Shown: positions 28,176 through 36,941, counted from the first letter of the stretch. The stretch: 64,000 bases of DNA from Terriglobus albidus (GCF_025685425.1 NZ_JAGTAS010000058.1:682001-746000), one strand, 5' to 3'. A program made the numbers and translations. Notes: generated by a model not told the origin, from the letters alone.

Positions 28176-28385
28176 GTGTCAATTGCGCGTATCGTCGAAA
28201 TCAGCTCAACCTCGGGCTCAAGCTTCGAAGACGCCATTAAAAATGGTGTCGCCCGGGCATCAAAAACGCTTCGCAACGTGAAGAGCGCATGGGTGAAAGA
28301 ACAAGAAGTGGAGGTTGAAGGGGAAAAGATCACCAGCTACAAAGTGATTCTCAAAGTCACGTTCATCTTGGATGATGCGGCGTAA
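28176..28385 (+). CDS. Dodecin
   Basis: A 69-residue dodecin: GTG start, then SIARIVEISSTSGSSFEDAI, KTLRNVKSAWVKEQEVEVEG and YKVILKVTFIL, the whole family length. Dodecins form hollow dodecamers that store flavin in the cytoplasm; the conserved Trp of KSAWVKEQ stacks on the isoalloxazine ring. GAGGAGG lies 5 bases before the GTG. The in-frame opening to 28050 is derived from repeat copy C, so I reject the longer form. Confidence 0.93.
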   Translation: MSIARIVEISSTSGSSFEDAIKNGVARASKTLRNVKSAWVKEQEVEVEGEKITSYKVILKVTFILDDAA

Positions 28386-28521
28386 TCTCCGTGCCAGTAC
28401 TGAGAGCGTAGTCAGACTTCTAGAGCGTTTTCCATCTGAAGTTCACCAGCTGGATCTTTGGTTCTGAAAAGTACTTTCATAAAGATGAGGAAATTTTCAG
28501 GAATCAAAAGAAGGAGGGAAG

Positions 28522-29445
28522 ATGAGTGACCCGCGCGATGAAAGACAGGACAACGGCCTGCCAGGCGGAGGCGTAGGCCGCAAAGATGACGTAAGCGGTT
28601 CCGGAGTTTACCCAGCCTCCGGTCCGCTTCCCTCAGGCAATGCGGAGCTGAAGGAACAGGCTGCATGGGGCCAGGGAAAACATCGTGCTGCGACGTACGA
28701 AGATCACGGCACCTCAGAATCGAGTCACAACCGAAGAAGTGTTGAGGAAGCGTACGGTCAGGGCAAGCAGAGCCGACAGATGCTAAACGTGCGGATTCCT
28801 GTAGCTGGTGTCGCGCTGGAAGGAGAGTTGGCGATCCCTGCAGATCTGAACGGCATTGTCCTGTTCGCTCACGGCAGCGGAAGCAGTCGCCATAGTCCGC
28901 GTAACCGGTTTGTCGCCGAGGTGCTGCAGCGTGCAGGCATCGCAACTTTTCTGTTTGATCTGCTGACGGAGGAAGAAGAATCTTCTGACCGGGAAACAGG
29001 ACATCTGCGGTTCAATATTGACCTTCTGGCGAAGCGCCTCGTTCAGGCAACATCCTGGATATCTCAAGCGCCACGCATCAAGGAGGTAAAGCTCGGATAT
29101 TTCGGAGCCAGTACTGGAGCCGCTGCCGCTCTGGCGGCGGCGTCGGAAGCTCCAGGTGAAGTAGCGGCTGTTGTCTCTCGCGGCGGTAGACCTGACCTTG
29201 CCGGGCCGGCACTGAGCAAAGTCTATACACCGACTCTTTTGCTGGTCGGAGGAGAAGATACGACCGTACTGAAACTAAATCACAAAGTGCTGGAACAGCT
29301 TCGCGGAGAAAAGCGGCTTCAGGTTATTCCAGGCGCAACACATCTCTTCGAAGAACCTGGAACATTGGAAGAAGCCGCGCTGGTATCCAAACAGTGGTTT
29401 GAATGGTATCTTGGCCGTCGCACGAACAAAATTCGAGCCGCATAA
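28522..29445 (+). CDS. Alpha/beta hydrolase (dienelactone-hydrolase-like) with a disordered N-terminus
   Basis: 307 residues. Residues 1-85 are Gly/Ser/charge-rich, with WGQGKH and YGQGKQ repeats, and look disordered. From about 90 the hydrolase fold begins: LFAHGSGSSRHSPRNR (oxyanion strand), nucleophile serine in GYFGASTGAAAA near residue 195, aspartate in LVGGEDTTV near 250 and histidine in PGATHLFEE near 278. Commonly found beside PRT and erythromycin-esterase genes, as here. A strong AAGGAGG precedes the start. Substrate unknown. Confidence 0.85.
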   Translation: MSDPRDERQDNGLPGGGVGRKDDVSGSGVYPASGPLPSGNAELKEQAAWGQGKHRAATYEDHGTSESSHNRRSVEEAYGQGKQSRQMLNVRIPVAGVALEGELAIPADLNGIVLFAHGSGSSRHSPRNRFVAEVLQRAGIATFLFDLLTEEEESSDRETGHLRFNIDLLAKRLVQATSWISQAPRIKEVKLGYFGASTGAAAALAAASEAPGEVAAVVSRGGRPDLAGPALSKVYTPTLLLVGGEDTTVLKLNHKVLEQLRGEKRLQVIPGATHLFEEPGTLEEAALVSKQWFEWYLGRRTNKIRAA

Positions 29446-29692
29446 GTGGTTAAAGAGAACGGGTGGGAGCCGTGGGCTTCACATCCCACGGTTTACAGCC
29501 TTTAAAAATGAGCGGGCGTTGGGCCTGGGCCTTTCGCTTTGCCCGTAGCCCCGTAGAGAAGCCCCACGGCTTAAAGCCCGACATTTATGCGGCCCAAATC
29601 AGCGGTCTGAAGCCCGCTGCTCCACCCATCGTTGCCGAGGGAAGACCGTGCTACTCCTTTGAGAATCTTGCATCCTCTCGGATAGAGCATTT
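29446..29692. other. Non-coding stretch with a hairpin
   Basis: No gene found. A 7-bp stem CCGTGGG/CCCACGG with an eight-base loop lies at 29470-29491, and a further GCCCCACGGCTTAAAGCC segment follows at about 29562, so related GTGGG/CCCAC words recur. It may terminate the hydrolase transcript or be an old repeat. Repeat copy D follows directly. Confidence 0.45.
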
Positions 29693-29794
29693 TCCCTGTT
29701 GCTGGTATCCGAAGAGACGTGCAGCGGCGTTTTCATTGCGGAAGTACCCGTAAATGCGGAAGCCCTACTCCACACCTACAGGAAAGTGCCCTAG
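29693..29794 (+). repeat. MITE/REP-like element, copy D
   Basis: 102 bp from TAGAGCATTTTCCC to GGAAAGTGCCCTAG with the shared core. Its right terminal CTA (29791-29793) is the complement of the TAG stop of the neighbouring phosphatase-like gene. Confidence 0.85.
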
Positions 29795-30294
29795 CGCCTG
29801 GGAAGTTTCGCGATCAATTCCCGGACGTGTTTCCTGAGAGATTCTCGCGCTGCCTCAAAATCCATACTGGCTGGCGGAACATCGTTCCACTGCTCAATCC
29901 GGGCTTTCGAACTCGCCCGCAGACCAGCGGGTAACGATGTTCCGATCAGGATGATATGGACCGGGGAGGCAATGTCAGACGCACTGACCTTCATGGGCTG
30001 GAAAGTGCTCACATCGATGCCATCGTGCTCCAGTCCCTGCACGATGACGGCGGGCACAGTCGTCGAATCGGGAGCACTCCCACGCGCCACAGCGCGGTAT
30101 GGAAGATTGAACTCGCGGATACTTTGGTTGAAGTACGAGGCCGCCATAAGGCTCTTCACATTCCCGTGTTCGCAGACGAACATAATTTGACGTTCGGCGG
30201 TTCGTTGGGCGAAGCCTGAGGCAGTAACACAACCGAAAGCAAGTACAAAAACAGCAATCACAGCCGTCCTCATCCAGGCACGACGCATATGCAT
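29791..30294 (-). CDS. Exported low-molecular-weight phosphatase / arsenate-reductase-like protein
   Basis: 167 residues. An N-terminal signal (MRTAVIAVFVLAFGCVTASG) precedes an LMW-PTP-type domain. The phosphate loop normally reads C-x5-R-S; here it is CEHGNVKS (C41 to S48), keeping Cys and Ser but with Lys47 in place of the invariant Arg. Export and the Lys change make ordinary cytoplasmic phosphatase or ArsC activity doubtful. GGGAGG lies 4 bases before ATG 30294. The stop TAG coincides with the end of repeat copy D. Confidence 0.75.
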   Translation of the reverse strand: MHMRRAWMRTAVIAVFVLAFGCVTASGFAQRTAERQIMFVCEHGNVKSLMAASYFNQSIREFNLPYRAVARGSAPDSTTVPAVIVQGLEHDGIDVSTFQPMKVSASDIASPVHIILIGTSLPAGLRASSKARIEQWNDVPPASMDFEAARESLRKHVRELIAKLPRR

Positions 30295-30486
30295 GCAACC
30301 TCCCTGCTTGATCGTTGCCAATGAGTGTACAACCTTCAACCAGGTGGAAGACCACGCATAGTAACGCTGACAGCTCACGAGGAGGCTGGATGCAGCCTGG
30401 CTTCCGACCGAGATCATTCATTGCTCTAACATTGCCGCGAGACGGCAGGCAGCACTTTTCCGGATGACTGCATCGCACGTAGGGCG

Positions 30487-32373
30487 ATGCGCGATTCGAT
30501 CAGTCGATCTACGAAGCCTCCTTTGGGAGCAACAGTTAACCCTGCAGGCGTTCAATTTCATCTCTGGACGCCTCATACCAAGCAGGTCGAATTGTTATTG
30601 GAAGACGGAAGGCGCCATCCCTTGCGGGATCAAGAGGAGGAGACGGGGCATTTTTTGTTGGAAGTGCCGGGGCTGAAGGCGGGATGCCGCTACCGTTATG
30701 TTGTGGATGGTCGTGGACCTTTCCCAGATCCGGCATCGCGATTTCAACCGGAAGGACCACATGGCTGGAGCGAGGTGATCGATCCCTCCTCTTATCCCTG
30801 GACCACCCGCGAATGGCCCCGTAATGATTTCCAACTCGCCGGACAGGTGTTGTACGAACTTCATCTCGGTACGTTCACGCAGGAGGGCACGTATCGGGCT
30901 GCTGAGCGCGAATTCAAACGCCTTCGCGATCTTGGTGTGACCGTTTTAGAGATTATGCCGGTCCATGAGTTCTCTGGAGAGTTCGGCTGGGGCTATGACG
31001 GTGTCGCTTTTTTCGCGCCATATCATCGATACGGCCGCCCGGACGACCTCCGTCATATGGTTGATGCGGCTCATACGGAGGGTCTGGCTGTTCTTCTCGA
31101 TGTCGTATATAACCACTTCGGTCCCGATGGGAACTACTTCGGAGAATATTCCCGCCAGTACTTCTCAAAGCAGGCAAGCGACTGGGGAAGTGCTCCGAAC
31201 TTCGACAACGATTCCGTACGCGATTACTTCCTGGAAAATGTTGCCGCATGGATTCGCGAGTACCGGCTCGATGGCTTACGTTTCGATGCAACACAGGCAA
31301 TCGTAGATTCCGGGCATTGTGAGGAGCATATCCTCGCCGCTATGAGCCAGCGTGCGCGAGAAGCCGCCGGCAATCGAAAGATCATTCTGATCAGCGAATG
31401 CGAGCGTCAATGGGCCCATCAACTTAAGCCGGTTGACGAAGGCGGACATGGACTCGACGGCATGTGGAATGACGATCTCCATCATTCCATGATCGTTCGG
31501 CTTACCGGCAGACGAGAAGCTTATTACAGCGACCACGCTGGGAAACCTCAGGAGTTTATCTCGGCTGCGAAGTATGGCGTTCTCTTCCAGGGGCAATATT
31601 ATTGCTGGCAAAAAGCAGCGCGCGGGACTGATTGCCGGCGCGTTAAACCGTGGCAATGGATTACGTTTCTGGAAAACCACGACCAGGTAGCCAATACACT
31701 CCTTGGAACCCGGCCCAAGACCCAGAGCAACCCTGGAATGTATCGTGCGATGGCGGCTTACTGGCTGCTTACGCCGGGAACTCCCATGTTCTTTATGGGA
31801 CAGGAATACGGCACGGAGCGTCCCTTCCTCTATTTCTCTGACCAGAAGGCTGAGATACTCGACAAAGTCCGATGCGGACGGCTGACATTCTTGAAACAGT
31901 TCCCTTCCATTCGAGATACCGAGAATGTTGCGCAGCTTGTTCCGGATCCGGGAAGCCCGGAAACATTCCAGAAATGCAAGCTTGCACACGAAGACCGAAC
32001 GACGGAGGAGGCGACGCGGTATTGCACATTCTTTCGCGATCTGCTGCAGCTAAGGCGTGAAGATCCATCCATCGCCCGGCAATACCAGAGCACGCTCGAC
32101 GGAGCCGTACTGTCCGACGACTGTTTTGTGCTGCGCTACTTCGGAGAGAACGAGCAACAGAGGCTGGACCGCCTTCTCCTTATCAATCTCGGGCCAACGC
32201 TCAAGCTGGAATATCTTCCTGAGCCTTTGCTAGCACCTCCTGAGCACACAGAGTGGACGATGATCTGGAACAGTGAACGGCCAGAGTACGGCGGATCTTC
32301 TGTCGTTTTTCCAATTACCGAAAGCGGTTGGGAGATTAGCGGTCCTGCAGCAATTCTGCTGGCGGCGGCATAA
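30487..32373 (+). CDS. treZ: Malto-oligosyltrehalose trehalohydrolase
   Basis: 628 residues of the GH13 TreZ/branching type. An N-terminal CBM48-like domain (FHLWTPHTKQVELLLEDG) is followed by the barrel: VLYELHLGTFT near 120, LDVVYNHFGPDGNYF near 205, the nucleophile aspartate in DGLRFDATQAI near 267, the acid/base glutamate in ISECERQ near 304 and LENHDQVAN near 396. It releases trehalose from maltooligosyl-trehalose in the cytoplasm. Its usual partner TreY is not in the window. A 7-bp inverted repeat (GCATCGC/GCGATGC, 30470-30490) encloses the ribosome site and ATG. Confidence 0.92.
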   Translation: MRDSISRSTKPPLGATVNPAGVQFHLWTPHTKQVELLLEDGRRHPLRDQEEETGHFLLEVPGLKAGCRYRYVVDGRGPFPDPASRFQPEGPHGWSEVIDPSSYPWTTREWPRNDFQLAGQVLYELHLGTFTQEGTYRAAEREFKRLRDLGVTVLEIMPVHEFSGEFGWGYDGVAFFAPYHRYGRPDDLRHMVDAAHTEGLAVLLDVVYNHFGPDGNYFGEYSRQYFSKQASDWGSAPNFDNDSVRDYFLENVAAWIREYRLDGLRFDATQAIVDSGHCEEHILAAMSQRAREAAGNRKIILISECERQWAHQLKPVDEGGHGLDGMWNDDLHHSMIVRLTGRREAYYSDHAGKPQEFISAAKYGVLFQGQYYCWQKAARGTDCRRVKPWQWITFLENHDQVANTLLGTRPKTQSNPGMYRAMAAYWLLTPGTPMFFMGQEYGTERPFLYFSDQKAEILDKVRCGRLTFLKQFPSIRDTENVAQLVPDPGSPETFQKCKLAHEDRTTEEATRYCTFFRDLLQLRREDPSIARQYQSTLDGAVLSDDCFVLRYFGENEQQRLDRLLLINLGPTLKLEYLPEPLLAPPEHTEWTMIWNSERPEYGGSSVVFPITESGWEISGPAAILLAAA

Positions 32374-32443
32374 CTGCTTGGGCGATATAGTCTCTGCAGC
32401 ATTGGAACAGCACATTCCGCCATCACACCAGTTCGCGAGACAA

Positions 32444-32571
32444 TAGAGCGATTCTCCTAAAGGTGTAGAGGAGTATTTGGGTAAGTTTTGGCTGTTTTGG
32501 GGCCGTTTTCCAGCTAAGGAAATGGCATTCGCAAAGTTATCCAAAGCTACAGTATTAGGAGAATTGCTCTA
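32444..32571. repeat. Second MITE-like element with 17-bp terminal inverted repeats
   Basis: 128 bp bounded by TAGAGCGATTCTCCTAA and TTAGGAGAATTGCTCTA, complementary at 16 of 17 positions. Its ends resemble those of the first family (TAGAGC...GCTCTA) but its interior differs. It ends 10 bp before the HpnB start, so hpnB lacks an obvious native leader. Confidence 0.75.
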
Positions 32572-32581
32572 AATCGAACCG

Positions 32582-33718
32582 ATGATCATTTTTCTTGCCG
32601 CTGTCTGCTGTACCGCATGGCTGTACCTGATTGCATTCCATGGCCGTTTCTGGAGCTCCGGTCCTGTCTTGCGAGAGGACAAGACATTTTTCATCAATGC
32701 GAAGGTTGCGGTCGTTGTGCCGGCTCGCGACGAAGCTGAAAATATCGGACGCAGCCTCAGCTCTCTTCTCGCGCAAGAGTATCGAGGACAGCTTTCCATC
32801 ATCCTCGTCGATGACAACAGTACTGACAGCACAGCGAAGATCGCCGCCTCCCTGCCGAATCAGGGACGGCTGACAATCGTCTCAGGACAGGCTCTTCCGG
32901 CTGGATGGAGTGGCAAGCTATGGGCTGTCCACCAGGGCCTGATGCAGCCGGAGGCCCAAAACTCCGACTACATCCTGCTGACCGATGCGGACATCGAGCA
33001 TGCATCTACCCATGTAGCAACGTTGGTCTACGAGGCCGAAATAAACGGCCAGGATCTCGTCTCGGAGATGGTGCGGCTGCATTGCAGCACGCCGGCGGAA
33101 CGGGCTCTGATTCCCGCCTTCATCTTTTTCTTCCAGATGCTCTATCCCTTTGCATGGGTGGCGGACCCGGGTCGTGCCGTGGCCGGTGCAGCAGGCGGCA
33201 CAATGCTTATCCGCCGCACAGCTCTTGAGCGGATCGACGGCGTGCACCGCATTCGACACCATCTGATCGACGATTGTGCTCTGGCTCTCCAGATCAAGTC
33301 CTCAGGAGGGAAGACCTGGCTGGGACACGCCGAACTGGCCCGATCATTGCGGGTCTACGCGGACTGGCGCGAGGTATGGAACATGATTGCGCGTACTGCT
33401 TATGTGCAGCTAGGCCATTCTCCGTTCATGCTACTGGGCTGCGTTGCGGGGATGGGATTACTGTACATGGCGCCTGTGCCGTTGACTCTGTTCGGGCACG
33501 GTCTAACAAGAGCGCTTGCTGCAGCGGCGTGGCTGATGATGGCAATCGCCTTTCAGCCGACGCTGCGGCGCTACGGCAGGTCTCCTCTATGGGGAGCCTT
33601 GCTGCCAGGAATCGCAATGTTCTATCTGGGCGCCACTGTTGCCTCTGCATTTCATCACCACATGGGCCGCGGCGGTGGCTGGAAGAACCGTACTTACCCG
33701 GAAGCGCCTTCGAAGTAA
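32582..33718 (+). CDS. hpnB: Hopanoid-associated glycosyltransferase HpnB
   Basis: 378 residues. One N-terminal membrane helix, a GT2 domain (VAVVVPARDEAENIG at about 43-57, ILVDDNSTD near 80, TDADIEH near 135) and three to four C-terminal helices (about 280-360) match HpnB in size and layout. It is thought to add a sugar during hopanoid side-chain synthesis at the membrane. No other hpn gene is adjacent. No Shine-Dalgarno is visible, because a repeat element ends 10 bp upstream. Confidence 0.85.
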   Translation: MIIFLAAVCCTAWLYLIAFHGRFWSSGPVLREDKTFFINAKVAVVVPARDEAENIGRSLSSLLAQEYRGQLSIILVDDNSTDSTAKIAASLPNQGRLTIVSGQALPAGWSGKLWAVHQGLMQPEAQNSDYILLTDADIEHASTHVATLVYEAEINGQDLVSEMVRLHCSTPAERALIPAFIFFFQMLYPFAWVADPGRAVAGAAGGTMLIRRTALERIDGVHRIRHHLIDDCALALQIKSSGGKTWLGHAELARSLRVYADWREVWNMIARTAYVQLGHSPFMLLGCVAGMGLLYMAPVPLTLFGHGLTRALAAAAWLMMAIAFQPTLRRYGRSPLWGALLPGIAMFYLGATVASAFHHHMGRGGGWKNRTYPEAPSK

Positions 33719-33720
33719 CC

Positions 33721-33835
33721 TAGAGTATTTTCCCTTTTGCCGGGTATCCCGGAAGAGGAGGCAGCGGCGTTTTCATTGCGGAAAACACCCATAGATGCGG
33801 AAAACGCTACTCTACGCCTATAGGGAAATACTCTA
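33721..33835 (+). repeat. MITE/REP-like element, copy E (full length)
   Basis: 115 bp from TAGAGTATTTTCCC to GGGAAATACTCTA with the shared core. The termini carry compensating changes (GAGTATT/AATACTC), so the inverted repeat is preserved although the bases differ from the other copies. It separates the convergent hpnB and AraC-DinB genes. Confidence 0.88.
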
Positions 33836-33846
33836 TCGAGATCCGT

Positions 33847-34806
33847 TCATGGGGTTTTGACAGTGACGTGCCGCTCCCAGGGCGCTACGCTCTCTTCATA
33901 CTCCATGGGATCGCCAAAACCTTCAGTCTGAACTCCGAGTTGGCGCAGAGCATCCAGAGCCACCAATCGGCGATGCGCGTTGAAGGTCATAATGTGAGCG
34001 AAGACACCACCAAAGGTAAAGGTCTCTGCCGGCTCACACAGAGCATCGACAAACGTATCGTCCCAGGCCGAGCGATTGCGGACGTCGCACAAAATGCGAT
34101 GCAGTTCTACATCGGTCTTTTCGAGGCGTTGTAACATCGCCTGCGGAGAGCGCTGCTCTTGGGGAGGACCGTTCACGTCCATCTCGGCGCCGGAAAGAGC
34201 CGCGGTCCAAACCTCCTTCGTAAAGATGATGTTCTCCAGCAGCTGCCTCAACGTCTTATTCGACTCCCGCCATGGCAGCAGCTCGACCACGGTGGGCAAC
34301 GGCCGGTCCAATTGTTCCTCTGTCAACGTGCTCGCATACTCCAGCAAACGCCGGGTATGCCAGGAATCGTTACCTGCAAAGCGATCGAATAGATCCATAT
34401 CTCCTCCTCTTTTTGTTGGGGACCCGGGCGCAAGAAAGTGAACTTTGTTGGATGACGGCAGGTGGAAGTGCGGATCGCGCATGCGGCGGTAAAGACTGGG
34501 AGAGGTCCGAAAAGCCCTTCGGAAAGCTCGCGAGAATGCCTCCAGCGAACCGAAGTTGGCATCCAAGGCGACATCCGTGACCGACATGCCGGTATGCGCC
34601 AACTGGTAGGCTGACCTTTCCAGCCGAAGCCTTCGCCGCATGGCTCCCGGAGTCTCTTCCGCTACTGCCCGGAACAGCCTGTGGAACTGCGTGCGGCTTT
34701 GGTAAGCCAAACGCGCCAGATCCTCCGTCTTCGCCTGTGTGTCCAGGGAGTTCGTCACAATTGCGGAAAGACGATCTACAGTGCCGTGACCATCCTCGTT
34801 GTGCAT
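33847..34806 (-). CDS. AraC-type regulator fused to a DinB-like domain
   Basis: 319 residues. Residues about 10-105 are an AraC DNA-binding domain with two helix-turn-helices (LARLAYQSRTQFHRLFRAV and VTDVALDANFGSLEAFSRAF). After a linker, from about 140, comes a DinB/YfiT-like helical bundle (NDSWHTRRLLEYASTLTEEQL, HIMTFNAHRRLVA). The fusion suggests ligand or thiol sensing by the bundle. ATG 34806 follows GAGGTGAGGAA; a GTG at 34830 has no ribosome site. Confidence 0.83.
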   Translation of the reverse strand: MHNEDGHGTVDRLSAIVTNSLDTQAKTEDLARLAYQSRTQFHRLFRAVAEETPGAMRRRLRLERSAYQLAHTGMSVTDVALDANFGSLEAFSRAFRRAFRTSPSLYRRMRDPHFHLPSSNKVHFLAPGSPTKRGGDMDLFDRFAGNDSWHTRRLLEYASTLTEEQLDRPLPTVVELLPWRESNKTLRQLLENIIFTKEVWTAALSGAEMDVNGPPQEQRSPQAMLQRLEKTDVELHRILCDVRNRSAWDDTFVDALCEPAETFTFGGVFAHIMTFNAHRRLVALDALRQLGVQTEGFGDPMEYEESVAPWERHVTVKTP

Positions 34807-34891
34807 GGCGCCAGGTTCCTCACCTCGCACGAATCATAAAGAAAAGACGGAGCTCCCGCCTGATCGTATGTACCAATTTTCCTGGTTACCC

Positions 34892-35128
34892 TTACCGGGA
34901 AGGTCTGGTCTTTGAAAATCGCCTTCGAAGTGCGGCATAGAGCGAGCTGAGGATTCCCAGATGTTTCACTACAGCGAGGACGATCAAGCATGAAGCGATT
35001 GTGGACGACAGCGCAATATGCCGCAGGAAATAGAAATCGAGTCCATGTGCTGTGAGAAGCAGGATGGCCGCTACAGCCCAACCCCAGGGGCGCAAGGAAA
35101 GCCGGTTCGGAGATCTTGCTGCCAGCAT
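34892..35128 (-). CDS. Small two-helix membrane protein, hypothetical
   Basis: 78 residues with two predicted membrane helices (WGWAVAAILLLTAHGLDFYF and ASCLIVLAVVKHLGILSSLY) and a basic C-terminus. AGGGAG lies 7 bases before the ATG. No family recognised. The ribosome site and clean topology favour a real gene. Confidence 0.55.
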   Translation of the reverse strand: MLAARSPNRLSLRPWGWAVAAILLLTAHGLDFYFLRHIALSSTIASCLIVLAVVKHLGILSSLYAALRRRFSKTRPSR

Positions 35129-35360
35129 CAGTATGCTCCCTGGTCCGCAGATGCATCGGAAGATGGCGAAATCGCAAGCAGATATTCAGAGATCTCCGGT
35201 TTGTAATCAAAACACTTGGGCTCAACCGGTACAGAGAATGGTTCGGCACGGCGCCGCCGGTAAGGTAGAGGTCTGGATTCCTTACCCCACTGTTAACTTT
35301 GTGCAACAGGCTGCAGCACCACCGTGTCCCCCGACGACCCATTCGCGGTATGCGATTACG
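35129..35360. other. Non-coding stretch between the small membrane gene and repeat copy F
   Basis: With copy F this forms a 316-bp gap. Overlapping short frames lack ribosome sites. It should contain the promoter of the 78-residue protein gene, but I see no strong consensus. Confidence 0.4.
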
Positions 35361-35448
35361 GTATTTCCCTGTAGGAATGGGCCTTTTCCGCAATGAAAAC
35401 GCCGCTGCACTCCTCTTCCCGGATACCCAACAACAGGGAATGCTCTAG
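35361..35448 (-). repeat. MITE/REP-like element, copy F (shortened)
   Basis: 88 bp in reverse orientation, with GTATTTCCCTGTAGG at the left, the shared core, and CAACAGGGAATGCTCTAG at the right. Internal sequence near the left end is deleted relative to full copies. The CTA at 35445-35447 is the complement of the TAG stop of the neighbouring membrane protein gene. Confidence 0.82.
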
Positions 35449-36941
35449 TGATCCTGTTCATTTCGAACAAGGACGACGGAGATGTCATCGGAATAGGCGG
35501 TTTTCCACTGCATGAGAGAAAGTACCGGCACCATCGCTGAGTGTCGCTGCAGGAGGCAGAAGTTGATTCGATACTTTGCCAGAAGCTTGTTCGGATCGGC
35601 CTGCAGCGTAGACCAATCGGCAAATTCAGCAAGAACGCCCGTGGCCTCGAAGACATCGGAACGGCCATCTACAAATACGGGGTTCTCGGGCGACGCCCAG
35701 ATGAGGTAACCACCATATACGTACTCATTCAGCATCGGGCCCGGAAGATGATGGCTCCTGATGAACTGTACGGCCTTGACCGGACTTCTGGCTTCCACCT
35801 GATTCTCCAGGTGTCGTTGCGACGGAAACATCCGGAAGACGATAAGCAGGGAGACCGCCATCAGGATTGCATTGGCTCCTGGGAAGTCCTGTGCTGCATC
35901 ATAGTTGTCCCAGGCGGTAGCTAACAGGCGCGACAGGATGGGTGCCGCCAGAATACCGAAGACAAAGAGCATGCGATGATGGCTGGCGGCCAGCCAAGCT
36001 CCCAAAGCCAGCAAAAGCAACTCCTGACACCACAGCTCTGTCCGGCGGATAGCCGGCAGCAACAAGATCAGAGCGATGATTCCCAGGAATGCAAAGTCGC
36101 GCCCCCCGGAAAACTGCGTCGCCTGCCACTCCTCAACCTGGCTGAGACCGATCGGTTGATGAAGCAACGTATCGACGGGATACAGGATCTGGCTCAGACC
36201 AATCGGATTCAGGAAGAGCGCAGCGATAGAAAACGCGATCGCGAATGCGAGTGCTTTCCGCCTGCTCGCTTCCCAACGCCGGCAGGTCAGCAGCCCTGCC
36301 CGGAAATCGAGAAACGAACTGGCGAGTACCAGGACCGCGACGAAAAGGCCCAGGAAGAAAGAACCGTGAGCATTCACCCAAATGGCAAAGAGCACAGGCA
36401 GGGCAAAAAACCATCGCGGATTACGGGCTCTGCCAGCATGAAGAAGCAATAGCTCAAAAACCAGGAGTAAGTAGCCAACCATCTGAGGCCGAATCGCAAG
36501 ACCTACCGTGGAGAACAGCCAGATCGTCAGCGATCCCAGAAATGCTATTTTGGCGTTCTTCGAGTAAAACCAGCACAAACAGTAGCCGGAGACAAGTAAC
36601 ACCGAGGTAAGGAAGCACAGCCAGAGCATCAGGCCTGGGTAGCCTCTCCAGTGGTATGCGCCGTAAATCAAGAGTTCCGAAAGCCATTCGTGAGGGATAT
36701 AAGCATGGTGGCCAGTCGTGTAGGAGAAGAGATCCGTGTGTGGGATGCTATGGGTCTCCCAAATAACTTTCCCCATTTTTAGATGCCACCACATGTCAGG
36801 GTCGTTGAAACGTTCCCCTACGGTCAGGACAGCCAGAACAACAAGAAGACCAGACAGCATGACAGGAAAGGAGAGCACCCGCTGCAGATAGGAGACCTTC
36901 GCGGTCTTGACCTGCGTGATGACGGCCGTCCCTTCGCTCAT
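35445..36941 (-). CDS. Polytopic membrane protein, GT-C glycosyltransferase-like
   Basis: 498 residues with about ten membrane helices in residues 25-370 and a soluble C-terminal part (about 380-498). The first extracytoplasmic loop contains NDPDMWWHLKMGKVI, an acidic motif in the position used by lipid-dependent GT-C glycosyltransferases, and PHEWLSELLIYGAY. It overlaps the sigma-54 activator gene by 4 bp and is transcribed after it, so it may serve the Tad pilus locus. Enzyme activity is inference. The stop codon is the terminus of repeat copy F. Confidence 0.75.
   Translation of the reverse strand: MSEGTAVITQVKTAKVSYLQRVLSFPVMLSGLLVVLAVLTVGERFNDPDMWWHLKMGKVIWETHSIPHTDLFSYTTGHHAYIPHEWLSELLIYGAYHWRGYPGLMLWLCFLTSVLLVSGYCLCWFYSKNAKIAFLGSLTIWLFSTVGLAIRPQMVGYLLLVFELLLLHAGRARNPRWFFALPVLFAIWVNAHGSFFLGLFVAVLVLASSFLDFRAGLLTCRRWEASRRKALAFAIAFSIAALFLNPIGLSQILYPVDTLLHQPIGLSQVEEWQATQFSGGRDFAFLGIIALILLLPAIRRTELWCQELLLLALGAWLAASHHRMLFVFGILAAPILSRLLATAWDNYDAAQDFPGANAILMAVSLLIVFRMFPSQRHLENQVEARSPVKAVQFIRSHHLPGPMLNEYVYGGYLIWASPENPVFVDGRSDVFEATGVLAEFADWSTLQADPNKLLAKYRINFCLLQRHSAMVPVLSLMQWKTAYSDDISVVLVRNEQDH

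Noticed and set aside
34776-35393. 205-codon minus-strand open frame
   Set aside because: It overlaps the AraC-DinB and 78-residue membrane genes in another frame and reads low-quality protein sequence.
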